A stretch of DNA of 64,000 bases from Sorex araneus (Eukaryota; Chordata; Mammalia; Eulipotyphla; Soricidae). Below the pieces are notes generated by a model. It did not search any database and was not told the origin of the DNA. It worked only from the letters and a program-made list of their open reading frames with translations. Numbering within the stretch: position 1 is the first letter of the stretch; each line of letters begins with the position of its first letter. This document shows positions 32,398 to 46,100 of this stretch, piece by piece. The translations under genes and the position numbers were made by a program. The stretch spans positions 176,253,209-176,317,208 of the forward strand of contig NC_073305.1 in the NCBI RefSeq assembly GCF_027595985.1, written 5' to 3'.

Positions 32398-34073
32398 CTG
32401 CCAAAGGAATGGAGAGTTGCAAGTGCAGTCAGCAAGACAATCACTCTGTGGGCCCTACACTTAACAAAAAGCTACACAAGGGGCTGGAGTGATAGCACAG
32501 CGGGTGATTCCTGAGTGTAAAGCCAGGAGTAACCCCTGTGCATCGCAGGGTGTGACCCAAAAAAAAAATACACAAACCCACCATTGATGGCAGTTTCAAA
32601 TCTGAATGCTGCCACAAATGCCAAGAATCTTCTAAATCTTAAAAACTAGGGAACTAGGGAAAAGGGCCAGAGCAACAGTACAGAGGGTACGGCATTGGCC
32701 TTGCAAGCGGCCGATCCAGATTTGACTCCCGGCACCACATAAGGTCCCCGGAGCCCCACTAGGAATGACCCTTGGCCACAAAGCCAGGAGTAAACTCTAA
32801 GTACTACTGGCTGTGGCCCAAAAGCAGAAAAAAAAAAAAGTTCAAAAAATTCAGGTAAAGATCACTTCTCGTACTGATCTTAATGCTTTGTATCCACTAT
32901 TTCAGGTGAACCCAAGGACCAAATCCAAACTGAACAGCCCAACTGAAATGTAAGCAAGGCTTTAGGACAGAGTTACAGCACCCAGGGCTTTAGTTAGCAT
33001 CCCTCACCTGCCCGTGTCCCTCTCTTCGACTCCACCCAACCCCAGATGCGGTTCTATCATTGACCTGGAGTTAAATTATTAAAATGCTCGATGAATCCTA
33101 AAAGATGGACATTGTTTAAGTTGTAAACCACAAAGATTTTAGATAAGTCAATCTAAAATGAAAATACATAATGCATATTTTAGTCTGACTTTGGTCGGAA
33201 AGTCAATGTTCTTTCATGAGATAGTTCCCGGGCCAGAGAGCTAGTAGAGCAGGTAGGGAGCTTGCTCTGCACACAGCTGACCTGCGTTCAATTCCCAATA
33301 CAGCATTTGGTCCCCTGTGCACCATCAGAAGTGAGCACTAAGTCCAGAGCCCAGAGGAAGTTCTGGCACACCGGTTATGGTCCAAACCATCCCACCATCC
33401 CAAAAAAGAGAGTTCACAAAATTTAGCTTTCTCTTATAGACTCCTCAGGAGAAAGGCCAAACTCTGATAGCACTCCATATCCCATTCATCATCTTAGGTA
33501 TATGATTATAGTTGATGGAAATGTTAAGGTTTAAAATCCACAATGATGACCAGCCAAAGATTAGGACTGTGCTTTAAAGAAAAGAGCAATAAGTATTCCA
33601 TATAGTTTCTAGATTCTGTAGTTTGGAGTTTATTAGGGTTTTTTTTTTTTTTTTTGGTTTGGCCTCTGGGCCACACCCAACAATGCATAGGGGACCATGC
33701 AGTGCTAGGGACTAAACTAAGATTTGTCACATGCAAAGCACGTGCTCAGCCTACTAAGCTATCTCTCCAACCCTCTGTACATAACTGGCTCATAATTTTT
33801 TGCAACAGTTCTTATTTTCTGAGACCCTAGGAGGAAAGAAAATGAGCAGATAGATGGATTTGACTCTTTAATAACCAACTATTTTCTAGCAAAACATGGT
33901 ATCTCTAGATACGATCCTGGAGGAGTGGGAGAGACAATACAGAGGTAAAGGCATTTGTCTGACATACCTGGGTTTGATTCCTGGCATCACACAATTCCTT
34001 CAAGCATGCCTACGGGTTGTCCCAGCACCAGTTGAAACATGGCCCAAGTCCCCACTGCCCCAAACACACAGAT

Positions 34074-34111
<38 letters not shown>

Positions 34112-37100
34112 ACACTTCTGGGTGCTTCCTCTGGCATGCACAAGAATGTAAACATGTGCTATTCTGTCTATATAGCTAGTATTACTTATTTCTGTTTTGA
34201 CCGAGACAATAAAGTTTTAAAATGCAGAGATCATTTGCTTGTGTGCAGCTCTGTAAAATTTTCAGCACATTATTATACAAATAGGAATTTAAAATGCCTT
34301 GAGATTAAAATTAGAGGAAATAAGAAGGAGAAAAAGATTATGCAGTATTTAATGCAGTATTTAAATCTTGAAGGGAAACAAGGAAGCTGAAGACTTGAAA
34401 CAAAATGAAACCAAAATAGCAAAAATAGTGGCCCAAATTATAAAAATACTAAACACCTAGAAAGACACAGTGAAGACTAACAACCGATACAAACAATCCT
34501 AAGATACACAACCCACAGCTCTGACCGTGTCCCTGTGACCACAGAGAAACTCAAAGCTCAACAACACAGGACCGATCTTTGGAATCAAGTCATACACTGG
34601 GAAAATTAAAGCCAAGTTTTCAAACTAAACAGTAAAATTGTTGCTCCATAAAAACAACTTGTAAGGCCAGAGAAATAGCTCAATGGGCTGCAAGTATGAG
34701 GCCTGGGTTCAATCCCTGACACCGTGAGGCCACCCAAATACCACTGGACAAAGAGTGAGAAGTCACTCCTGAGAACTCCAAAGCAAATTGTAAAAGCAAA
34801 TTAAAATATTCTTAGTACACTAAGCTAGAAACTGTAACTAGGAAAACCTGAGCAATATCTAGAATTTACCTAGTGCTGAAAAATTCCCTTTACTAAATTT
34901 ACTTTTTTTGAGGGGGAGGGGGCAGCTTGTGCCACGCCCAGCAGTGCTCAGGGGCTTACTCAAGGCGCTGCACTGAGGAACCACTCCTGGCAGGAGACCA
35001 TATAGGGTGCCGGGGATCAAACTAAGATCAGTCACATGCAAGGCAAACACCCAACCCACTTAACCATTGATCTGGACTCTGAATTTACTTTTGCAGCTGC
35101 AATCAAAAGGATAATAACCCCACCCCAAAACAATCTGGCACAATGAAATCTAAGAGAATATTGGTATTAAGAGTAGCACTGTAGCACTGTCGTCCAGTTG
35201 CTCATCAATTTGCTCAAGCGGGCACCAGTAACTTCTCTATTGTGAGACTTGTTGTTACTGTTTTTGGCATATCAAATACGCCACAGGTAGCTTGCCCAGC
35301 AAGTTACCAAAAGTATATTAAGAGTATAAAATAAAAATAATTTCCTTCATTATGCTGAGGGGAAGAAATGGAGTTAGGTGACCCCTTTAGTATTTAACCG
35401 TTTTATAGCTGCCAAGTAACTCAAAAGTTTCTTAATGTAACACCACAGAGGCAGGGAGGTAACTACAGCACCAACGTCTGTCACGGGCTCAGAACACCCA
35501 ACATTCGAATATCAGCACCACAGGGTCTCCCAAGCAGTGCCTGCTGTGTTCCTGGGTGTCAACTTTTAATTCCGATGTAGTATTAAATTACATTCTCTGA
35601 AAAAATTTTTTTATATATTTACTGAAAAAAATTCAAGTATAGACTAAACAAACTGGTAACTGACAGGGAGAAAGAAATGGCAACAAGAGAGGCAGACGAA
35701 CAGTAGGTTCTCTGCCTGTACCATCTCCAGTAGACTGTGTGATGTGGCCACCTACCAACCCTCACCAGGCCCAGCAGCGCTAAGGCCTCCAGGCTACACC
35801 GCGTGGGCTGGGGGGGAGAGGAGGAGGGGCTATGTGGTGCCAAGGACCGAGCGCAGGTCTTCGTACACACAAGGCACGCACTCTGGCCCTCTGGATTCTC
35901 CCAGAGTCATGGGCTGTACAAAATGTTTAAAACTGCAATCTAAAAAAGATTCCGTGCAATCCTTGAACGCAGGAAAGCAGCGTTGGTCCTAACTAGGACT
36001 CGAGTTAGCAGGCTGATCGTAAGCTACTCCGAACAGTGACTTGTCAGTAACAGGAGGGCTCACCAGGCGGGAACACAACCTCGGCATGGAGGAGGCAAGG
36101 GCCTGATTCCTGGTACTGTGAAGTCTCCTGGGCAAGGTGGGCCCCCACCTCACCCCGGCCCCCCGAAGAATAATAAGGTAGAAAATGTTTGCTATGAAGT
36201 TTTGTTCTTCTCATTTCTCATCTTAACAATGTGACTGAGTTTGGGTATCATCTCAACCTCAGAAGAGAAACTGTGACTCAACTGTTAAGATCACATGGGT
36301 GTTTCAGCAGGGCAGAAACGGAAATCTCGCTTTTCTGGCAGCAGAGCCTTCAACACCCACCCACATCACATCTCTCCACCCGGCCACTGCATGGCCTCCT
36401 CGCTGTCCTGCATGTTCTCTAGTCTAGGCCTGGCTCAGATGTCCTCGTGTGGCAAAATAAAAGGGCTATAGTGCCACTTATTTTTTTTTATTTAACAAGA
36501 GACTCTACAGAGACTATGGAAAGATGAGTACAAAAGCTCAACGAACTGAACACCCCACCAAGAATACTCTACCCAACCAGATTGTCAAAACATCTAAAGG
36601 AACAATACAAAACTTCACGGACACGCAACTGCTAGTGGAATTCATAGCCTTGAAGCCAGTTTTGTAAGAAGCATTAAACGAACTTAAAGGACAGGAGAAA
36701 ATTCCCATCTGTGGTACTGAATATGGCACTAACTAATGGTGAATATGGTTGTCCTCAAATAGATAAGAAAGGCTAAAAACAGGGGGCTGGAGCAATAGCA
36801 CAGCGGGTAGGGCATTTGCCTTGCACCCGGCTGACCCGGGTTCAATTCCCAGTATCCCATATGGTCCCCTGAGCACTGCCAGGAGTAATTCCTGAGTGCA
36901 AACCCAGGAGATAACCCCTGTGCATTGCCAGGTGTGACCCAAAAAGAAAAAAGGAAAAAAAAAAGGTTAAAAACATATAGCAATCAATGATCACAAATTG
37001 ACTTTATTGATTTATTTTTTGATAATTCTATTTGCCATTCTTTTGTTTTTTTGACCAAGTAATATTAAATAAATTTGTTATATGCCTGCCAAGGGTGCAT

Positions 37101-40100
37101 CCAAAAAAAAAATAAAGGCTAATTTATGACAGAAGAAATATCATGCTTACTGCAATAAGGTTCAAGTCGTAGCACTGTTATAGCACTGTCATCTCGTTGT
37201 TCATCAATTTGCTGAGCGGGCACCAGTAACGTCTCCATTGTGAGACTTGTTGTTACTCTTTTGGCATATCGAATATGCCACAGCTAGCTTGCCAGGCTCT
37301 GCCAGGCAGGCGAGATAATCTCGGTAGCTTGCCGGGCTCTCCGAGAGGCACAGAGGAATCAAATCCGGGTGGTTGGAGGAATCAAACCCAGGTCAGCCTC
37401 GTGCAAGGCAAACGCCCTACCCGTTGTGCTATCGCTCCAGCCCAAAGTTCAAGTACAAAATAAAATTTAATAAAAATAAAATGAAATACTTTTTAGATGC
37501 TGCAGTTGGAAACTTAGCTATGTAAGTGAGAATATGCATTACACTATATTGTATTAAATGATTTCAATTTCCTTATTTACAGAGGTTAAAATCATATGCC
37601 AATTAATCATTACAAACTGACTTCTGTTGATTTATCTTCTGATTATTCCATTTGCCATTTCTTAAGTTTTGTTGGAACAATTAGTATGAAATAAATGTTA
37701 CATGCCTGCCAAGGGGGCAGGCTGAGGAATGTCAGGCGCCCTGAGGGATACTGGTGGTGAGACTGGTATTGCAACACTGTATGTCTAAAACAATTCTATT
37801 ATGAACAGCTCTGTACATCATGGTGTCTTAATTAAAAATCTGTCACTGTCATCCTGTTGCTCATCGATTTGCTTGAGTGGGCACCAGTAACGTCTCCACT
37901 GTGAGACTTGTTACTGTTTATAGCATATCAAATACACCACGGGTAGCTTGCCTGGCTCTGCCATGTGGGTGAGATACGCTCAGTAGCTTGCCGGGTTCTC
38001 CAAGAGGGGTGGAGAATCGAACCCGGGTTGGCCACGTGCAAGGTGAATGCCCTACCCGCTGCGCTATAATAAAAAATAATTTTTTTAAAAGAGTGAATAT
38101 GCACATCGAAATGATTTATTCTCTTTATCAGCAATTTTCTTTAAACCATTTTTGTCAGGGCCGGAGTGATAGCACAGCGGGTAGGGCGTTTGCCTTGCAC
38201 TCGGCCGACCCGGGTTCAATCCCCGGCATCCCATATGGTCCCCCAAGCACCGCTAGGAGTAGTTCCTGAGTGCAAAGCCAGGAGTAACCCCTGAGCATCG
38301 CTGGGTGTGACCCAAAAAGCAAAATAAATAAATAAATAAATAAATAAATAAACCATTTTTGTCCCTTTTTTCTTTACCTTTTTTGCAGTGCCAGAGACCA
38401 AATCTAGGGCCTCACAGGTACAAGCCACACCCCTGGCCAGCCAATTTTTTTAGTGTTTTAGAAAATGTGTTGCTCAAGGGTCAGAGCTACAGTACAGCAG
38501 GGAGCCCTCCTGCTCTTTGTATGTCATACATACAAAGTATGTATGACACACTTTGCATACATCTGACCCGGGTTCAACCCTCAGCATCCCATACAGTCCC
38601 CTGAGCCCCACCAGGAATGATTCTCGGTGCACAGCCAGGAGTAACCCTTGAGCACCATCAGTTGTGGCCCACACCCACCTCCCACCCGATAAATAATAAA
38701 AAAGTATCCTTCAGGTAAATTTGGGAGTTGATCAAGTTAATTATCAGTGCTACTTTTATTTCATATATACAATCAGTAAGCAGGACATAAATGTTTTCTA
38801 GGTCCTAAATACTCAGCAACTACAACTGTAGTACATAACACTTCATTACAAATTAAAATAAAGAATATTTTTTAGCACAGTAACAAAAGTAATTCTTTTG
38901 TTTCTGTGCTTTGGGCCTTGGCAAACCTGGCTTAGTACACCGAACTCAGTGTCTCACACAAGTTAAGCATGCACTCTGCCACTTGGTATCTCCCTGGTCC
39001 CTCTGTTTATAGGCTAGTTTCCACAGGTAAAGAAATCACTGTTGCTTCTCAGCATGGACCACATTAACTAACTTCAAAACAAATGTTAAAAAATTTGCGA
39101 TATATTCTTTTGTGGGAAAGAGGGTTGGGCCACAATCTGAGGTGCTCAGGGCTCACTCCTGACTTGTGCTCAGGAGTTACACTCATGGTGGTGCTCAGGA
39201 GACCGTATGTGGTGCCGAGATCAGACCAGGGTCAGCTGCGTGCAAGGTCAACACTTCACCCATGATAGCTCTCCAACTCCTTTGACAATTATTCTTGAAG
39301 ATTAAAGTCCACGACCCTAATGAAACGCTGTTTTGATTTTGGAACATACCCACCTCTCTCATAAGAATGTATTTACTCCCTAAATTACAACTCTGATACG
39401 TAATTAACAACAACAACAACAAATTCATTTCTCTGCAGTGAAGTCTGGACTTTAGTAAGTACTGTACCTGATTGGTATTTTTGATTGGCATGTAGTCCTC
39501 GTCTTCTTTTTCTTCAGAGCAGTGACGAGTTTTCTTCTTATGCTTTTTACTTGTGTGTGAGTGACTTGACTTTGAGTCCTCCCCCTGCTCATCTAATATA
39601 AGATCGTATTTTGCACTGTAGCAGCTAGTTAAGGATAAATGAGGTAGCTGATGCTGGTAAAACATAACTAAAACACATCTGGTAAAACAAAGGAGACTGA
39701 GAGGCTCAAATGTAACTTTATAGCCTCCCCAAGAATTTCACAAATACAGAATAAGCACAACATAGTACTGGGGAGATAGTACATGATATAATATGCTCAG
39801 CCAGGTACACCCTTGGGCACTGCTGGGTGTGGGTCCCCCACTCAAATTGGTGAAAACATCACACTGATACCACATTATGATTTAAATTTTAATCAACTGA
39901 AATTAAACCGAAATTTAAATTTCATCCCACAGTTAATGACACAGCCCAATGAATCACAAGTGGTTAGTAGCCGACCCAAGGCAGTGGAGACACATCATTT
40001 TCACTAGAAGACTAAAACTTGACTCACAAATATGCCAGATTTCCTTTTTTGAACTCTCCATGCTCTATATCTAGAATTCAGAGCATTTTAATCCCGTGCC

Positions 40101-43100
40101 CTTTTTCTTATCACCTACAGTTACCTCCACTTTCTGCTCTAAGGATGTACTTCATGTGTCCTACACGCACTCCTCCAATGGCAGTTACAAGTGGACTCTT
40201 CATTTAATCTCAAAAATTTGGCAAGTAAAGAAAATCTCAGGTCTACATCTAAGATTTCACCCACAGTCCCCTGATTTTCATCTTTCAGGTCAAATCTTAG
40301 TTTACTATTTGGTCTGTGTATGAACAGTCTCCACGTTAAGTCAGTGTACTTCAGACATTTCCTACTCCAACGCCTAACAAAGCCTAATGCATTACAGTCA
40401 GTACTTTTTCTATAAGGAATACGTAACAGGACAATCTAACGGGCTAAAGACACAGTATAGTGGGTAAGGTGCTTGCCTTCTATGTGGCCTTCCTGGGTTC
40501 AGGAGGGGAAAAAAAACAGAAACAAAAATCAACCTGGTAAGTCATCTTTCCTTGGTGAATATTCAAAAAGAATGCCTATAGTGACTGGAAAAAAGATTCC
40601 TAAGATGCCAAAGAAGCAGGAAATGAAACCACTTAACTTCAGAAAGAATCACAGGAAAAAAACACCTCTGCAATGTAGTGTTACAGATTTATAATAAGAA
40701 AGATCAAAAAAAATTTTTTTAATTAAAAAAAAAAGAAAAATCAGTAAAAATTTAAAAGACATTTCACTGCTTCTTATCTTTACCGTGTAAGATCCTAAGT
40801 TAAACAGTCAATGAATTTATTTTTTAATCCAGTAAAAGTCAAGTCTGGAGCTAGAGCCAAGTACAGCCAGTAAGGCGCTTGTCTCACCCACAGCTGACCC
40901 TGGTTCAATCCCTAGAACCATATATGATCCCCCAAGCACCACTAGGAGTGATCCCTGAGCACAGAGCCAGGAGTAAGCCCTGAGCACTGAGTGTAGCCCG
41001 AAAAACAAAACAAAAAAGTCACCTCTTGCACACAACAGGAGCCCAATAACAGATCAGCAGACTACAAAGAAAAGTAAGAAAACCATAGGATTTTGCTCTC
41101 TATAGAGACATCATTTCTAAAGAAGTTGAACATAAAAACACTGATCACAAAGACTTGGCATAACTGTAGTAAGGAAATTTCTCTGATAAGAAATTTAAGA
41201 CATTACAGTTACATACAAAAACTACAAATCATACCTGAAAATGCTCTGAGAATGAATATTAACCACAAGAGTAGAAAGCATTGGGCTGGACAATCAGCAC
41301 AGAGGGTAGGGCTCTTGCCTCGCACCTGGCCAACCCAGGTTCAATCTCTGGCATCCCGAATGATCCTCCAAGCCTGCCAGGAGTGGTCCCGGAGCACAGA
41401 GCCAGGAGTAATCCTGAACACCACTAGGTGTGGTCCCAAAACCAAGAACAACAACGACAGAGTAGAAAGCAAATAGGGCCTATCGAGCAGAGAGCATGGT
41501 GCTCGACAGTGTAGTGGGCAACTCCCGGCTAAGCCCTGAGCACTGCTTGGTGTGCAACCACCCCTACATCTAAAAAAAACAAAACAAAAAAAAGTAGATA
41601 CCAAATAAAATGAAAGCAAAAGAGGGGCCTAAAAGAAAAGATACTAACGGGGCAAGGGGGCTGCTCAACGGAAGGGCTAGAGTGCATGTTCTGCGTGAGG
41701 GAAGCCCAGGTTTAACCCCCAAGCACTAAGCCAGCAGTGGTCCCTGAATACTGTCATGTGTGGCACAGAACCAAAAAATATATATATATATAACCAAAGT
41801 ACTGAAGACAATTTTCAATTTTTTTTTTCTTCTTAGGTCATACCCATTGATGCTCAGGGGTTACTCCTGGCTCTGCACTCAGGAATTAGTCCTGGCAGGG
41901 CTCAGGGGACCCTCTGGGATGCTGGGGAGCAAACCCGGGTAGCTGCGGGAAAGGCAAATGCCCTCCCCACTGGACTATCCCTCTGGCCCCGATTTTATTT
42001 TTCATTTTTAACTTTCTCCACACCACAGAAAAACCAACAAAGAGGCAAAGAGCATGTGAGGGAGAGAACAATACATGACTTTTTAGAGCACCAGGAGTCA
42101 GGACCCTAAGTCTACACATGATGGATCACATAGCACTCTCCAGGCTGACCAACACACCGAGTGGCCTTGTAAAGGATACTCCTGTTTGGGCTTTACTTTA
42201 TCTTTCAGAACCAAATTAGATGGCTTATCCTGTTCCTTTTCATACTCCTTGAAATCACTCTTGGTATATTTTCCACCTGTTGAAAAAAAAAGTTAAAAAA
42301 AAAATCACCTAATTGATCAAAAGCAATAATATATAAGACATATAATATATGAGAGCCATTTTATAGTTGGCATATATTATCAGGGAACAGAAGAAAAGAC
42401 TGAGAACAACAAAATCATCTTAATTCATCTTCTATTACCATTTTAACTGAAATTAGATACCCATTTATGTAACCATATGCTGCCACCTAATGGTATATGT
42501 GAATATTACAACACCAAATTTTCAAATGACAGAATACACAGACTGAAAACTGCAGTATTTTAGAAAAGCCATTAAGTCCTGAAGAACATTAAGTCCAAAG
42601 GAAATTGAGGGATTGAGGTCTTAAGTCTGAGATTTGAAAGAGTTTTCAGTTTGCAAGTAGTAAGGACTGAAATTTTCTGATCTGTCAAAAGAGAACTGTC
42701 AAACACTGGATGATTTCACTTATCTGTGGTATGCAGAGAAACAAACGAGCAAATGGCCACTATTTCTGGTAGTTTCTGAGTACACAACTGAAATGACCAA
42801 GTAGCAGGGGGATGGAGAAAGAAGAGGCAGACTTGAAGTGACATAAGGTGTGGTGGATGGTAGTGGCCACTTGGTGATGGTGAGGCCTAGCAATCTTACA
42901 CAACAAAACCACACAAGCTATCACTGCTGCAAACATGTAATTCTAAAACACATTTTTAAATTAAGTATGTATAAAATACTCTCGACATAACTGAACAGGC
43001 CAGCTAATGGAGGAAAAGACCTTGCGAGAACAGTGGAGAAAACGTCTTGACATCCTACAAAAGGGAATTGCTGTAGCTATACTGCAAATATAAAGAAATA

Positions 43101-46100
43101 ATCTCGTACTACTGAAAACTATGATACTCAAAAAGAAAACCTGACTTGAGACTCTGGAGAGAGTCCAGGGGGTTGAGGCACGCGAATGCCTTGCATACAG
43201 CTCCCTCTGGTTCCACTCCTTGGAACTTGTTCCCTGAGTAGCACAAGTGCAGCTGTGGAGGTCAGGAAGCAACAAAGGGGCAGCCTGGATGATCCCAGAC
43301 ATCTGTGGGTCCTCGAAATAAACCTCTGGCCACTGGTCAAGAATCGCAGGGCAAGACGTTAAACATAATGCAGAGATACACAGACATCTCCCCTGTCTGA
43401 GATACTAGAGAGCAACTATGCAGAATCAGAAGTTGTAGGCGTTACATCAGTAACTGTTTATCCTACGTCAAAGAGAGAGAAAAGCAAGCAAAGCAAAAAA
43501 TAAATGAAGCAAGGAAAATGAAGCAACGTACCTTTTCCCTTCCACTTAACTTTTGCAACTGACTGGCTAAAATCCACATGTATTCGTCTGTCGTCTATAA
43601 GTACATTGTCCATTTTGAAGAACGCTTTTTCACAATCCTCTTCCTAACAGTGATTATAAAAACCCAAGAATAATAAAAACACTCTTAAAATTCACTTTAA
43701 AAAACCCAAGAATAAACTTACAAAAATAGATTTCTGTAGCCAGAATACAGAATATACAAAACATGGATCACTGAAGTATATTTAAACGTTTATTATGTGC
43801 CAAATGTTACTAAATGCTTTGTATTTACTTTCCCCAATTAACTCTAATAACAACTCTGTGACACTATTTCTCAAGGAGAAAACAGGTTTAGAAAGGTATA
43901 TATGAGGCAGGAATGAGTCTACAGCAGGTAGGGTGCTTGCCTTGCACACAGCTGACCCGAGTTCAATCCACAGAGTCCCATATAGTCCCCCGACCACCAC
44001 CAGGAGTGATTCCCGAGTGCAGAGCCAGAAGTAAGTCCTGAGCACTGCTGGGTGTGGCCCCAAATCCAAACAAACTAAAAATACCAAACACCAAACTTAA
44101 TACCTGTAATTATACCTTACCTTCTCAAATTCAATAAAAGCATAACATAGAGATTCTCCTGTCTTCCAGTCACGGATAACTTCACAACTGTAAGTTTGAA
44201 ATGAAAGAAAAGGCATTCACTTTTACTATTCAAAAGTGAAAAATAAAATGAAGAGTTAAGGAGCAAAAATGTTTAAATTCATTAAATCACATTTCTCCAA
44301 ATCACATCTTATTCTACTCTAAGTATCCTATTTAGAGTTATAGACCTAAATGCCTGAAACATGAAAAGAAAATCAGTATTTAATTTTTTTGGCAACCGTA
44401 AAAATAAAATTGTAATTATTTTCTAGTCCAAATGTAATTATAGAACACCTAGTGCTACTGTAACCTACAGTCATACACAAACAAATGCCCAGTAAATTTA
44501 TGCTTCGGAAACTTAAAAGTCCTAAATGCCTTAAAAAACTTCTAAGTCTTAAATGTTAAGACACAAATTACATTTAAATCTAACCACATAATGATAACTA
44601 TTACACTGAACTAATCTGTCTTAATAAAGGGTTGAATATACCTTCTTTGTCCCTTTCCTCATATATCATTAATATCATTCTAAAAGCATAAAATAGGGGT
44701 CCAGGCAGATCACACAGCAGTTAAGGCACTTTTCTTGCATGCAGTCGACCCTAGTAAAATCCCCCAACAATATTTGAGATCCCTCAAGCACCATCAGGAG
44801 TGAGCTGTGAGCATGGAGTCAGGAACAGCCCCTCAGCACTTCCAGGTGTGGACCAAAAACAAACAAAATTAGGGCCAGGGCTACAGCACAGAGTTAGAGC
44901 ATTTGCCTTGCATGTGCTAGGCCCTGGGTTCCGCCTCCACACTGCAAAATAAATAAATAAATAAATAAATACATGAAATAATATAAGAAAGTAAAACATA
45001 GGGAGAGGAAAAGTAATCACATTATAAACATGCTTCACAGCTACGATATTTGAATATAAAGTAAAATGTAAATACTTAACAAGAATCTAGTCAAAATTAT
45101 GACAAAGCAGTAATAAGAGAGCATGGAAACAAGAAGACTCTAGTCACAGAAGTAAATCCTAGCCTTCCTTCCTTACTGGCAAGAAGTCAATATAAAGTGT
45201 CTGTAAGTGAAAAACAGAAAGCATAGGGGAGTAGAGAGCTAGTACAGTGGGCAGGGCATTTGCCTTGCGGCAGCTAACCCACATTTGATCACCAACACCC
45301 CATATGGTCTCCTAAGCTCTGTCAGGAGTGACCCCAGAGTGAAGAGCCAGGAGTTAGCCCTGAGCACTGGCAGATGGGAAGAGGAAGAGAGGGGGGAAGA
45401 GGGAGAGAGACAGAGACAGAGACAAAGAGAGAGACAGAGAAATAGTAATTTTTTTTTAAGTACGATATATATTCTGAGGAAAGGGATAAAAATGGATAGG
45501 TATTTAATGTTTTTTTTCTACAACAATATTACATCATAGAAAAATATGTGAAAAAAAATTTTAACATAATATTCTTTGACTAAATACTAGATAGTTCCCT
45601 CTCTCACAGAAATACAGGTTTCATCGTATGAGGGAAACATGAGCACAAAAATGTATAAATCTGTAACTGTACCCTCAAAAAAAAATAAATTAAAAAAATT
45701 AAAAAAAAAAAAGAAATACAGGTTTCAGGGCCAGAGAAATAATACAGCAAGACTCTTGCCTCAAGGCCAACAAGGATTAAATCTGAGGCTCCCTATGTGT
45801 TCCCCCGAGGCCCACTAGGAGTGATCCCTGAGCAGAGAGCCAGGAGTAAGCCTGAGCACCACTGGTTGTGGTCCCAAAACAAACACCCCCCCCCCCAAAA
45901 AAGGGGGAAATTATCCATAAGAACAATTTTGGAAATTTTGAATTCAAATCAATTTTAACTGCTGATAGTTTAGAGAACTTAAATTACATACTTTAAATAT
46001 TATAGATTATTGAAATACAGAACTGAGAATAACACAGTACCATACTTAAACCTGTTGCATTCGCTTACTGTTATTTTCTTTTCAAGTCTAGGAGCATACC

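Larger units (their letters stand above)
39616..42179 (-). other. PPIL4: PPIL4 intron 11, U12-type
   Basis: Donor GTATCCTTT at 42171-42179 and branch-site TCCTTAAC at 39628-39635, 12 nt before the acceptor AG. Both match the minor-spliceosome consensus, and the distance is in its narrow range. No long polypyrimidine tract precedes the acceptor. Phase 2. Confidence 0.9.
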
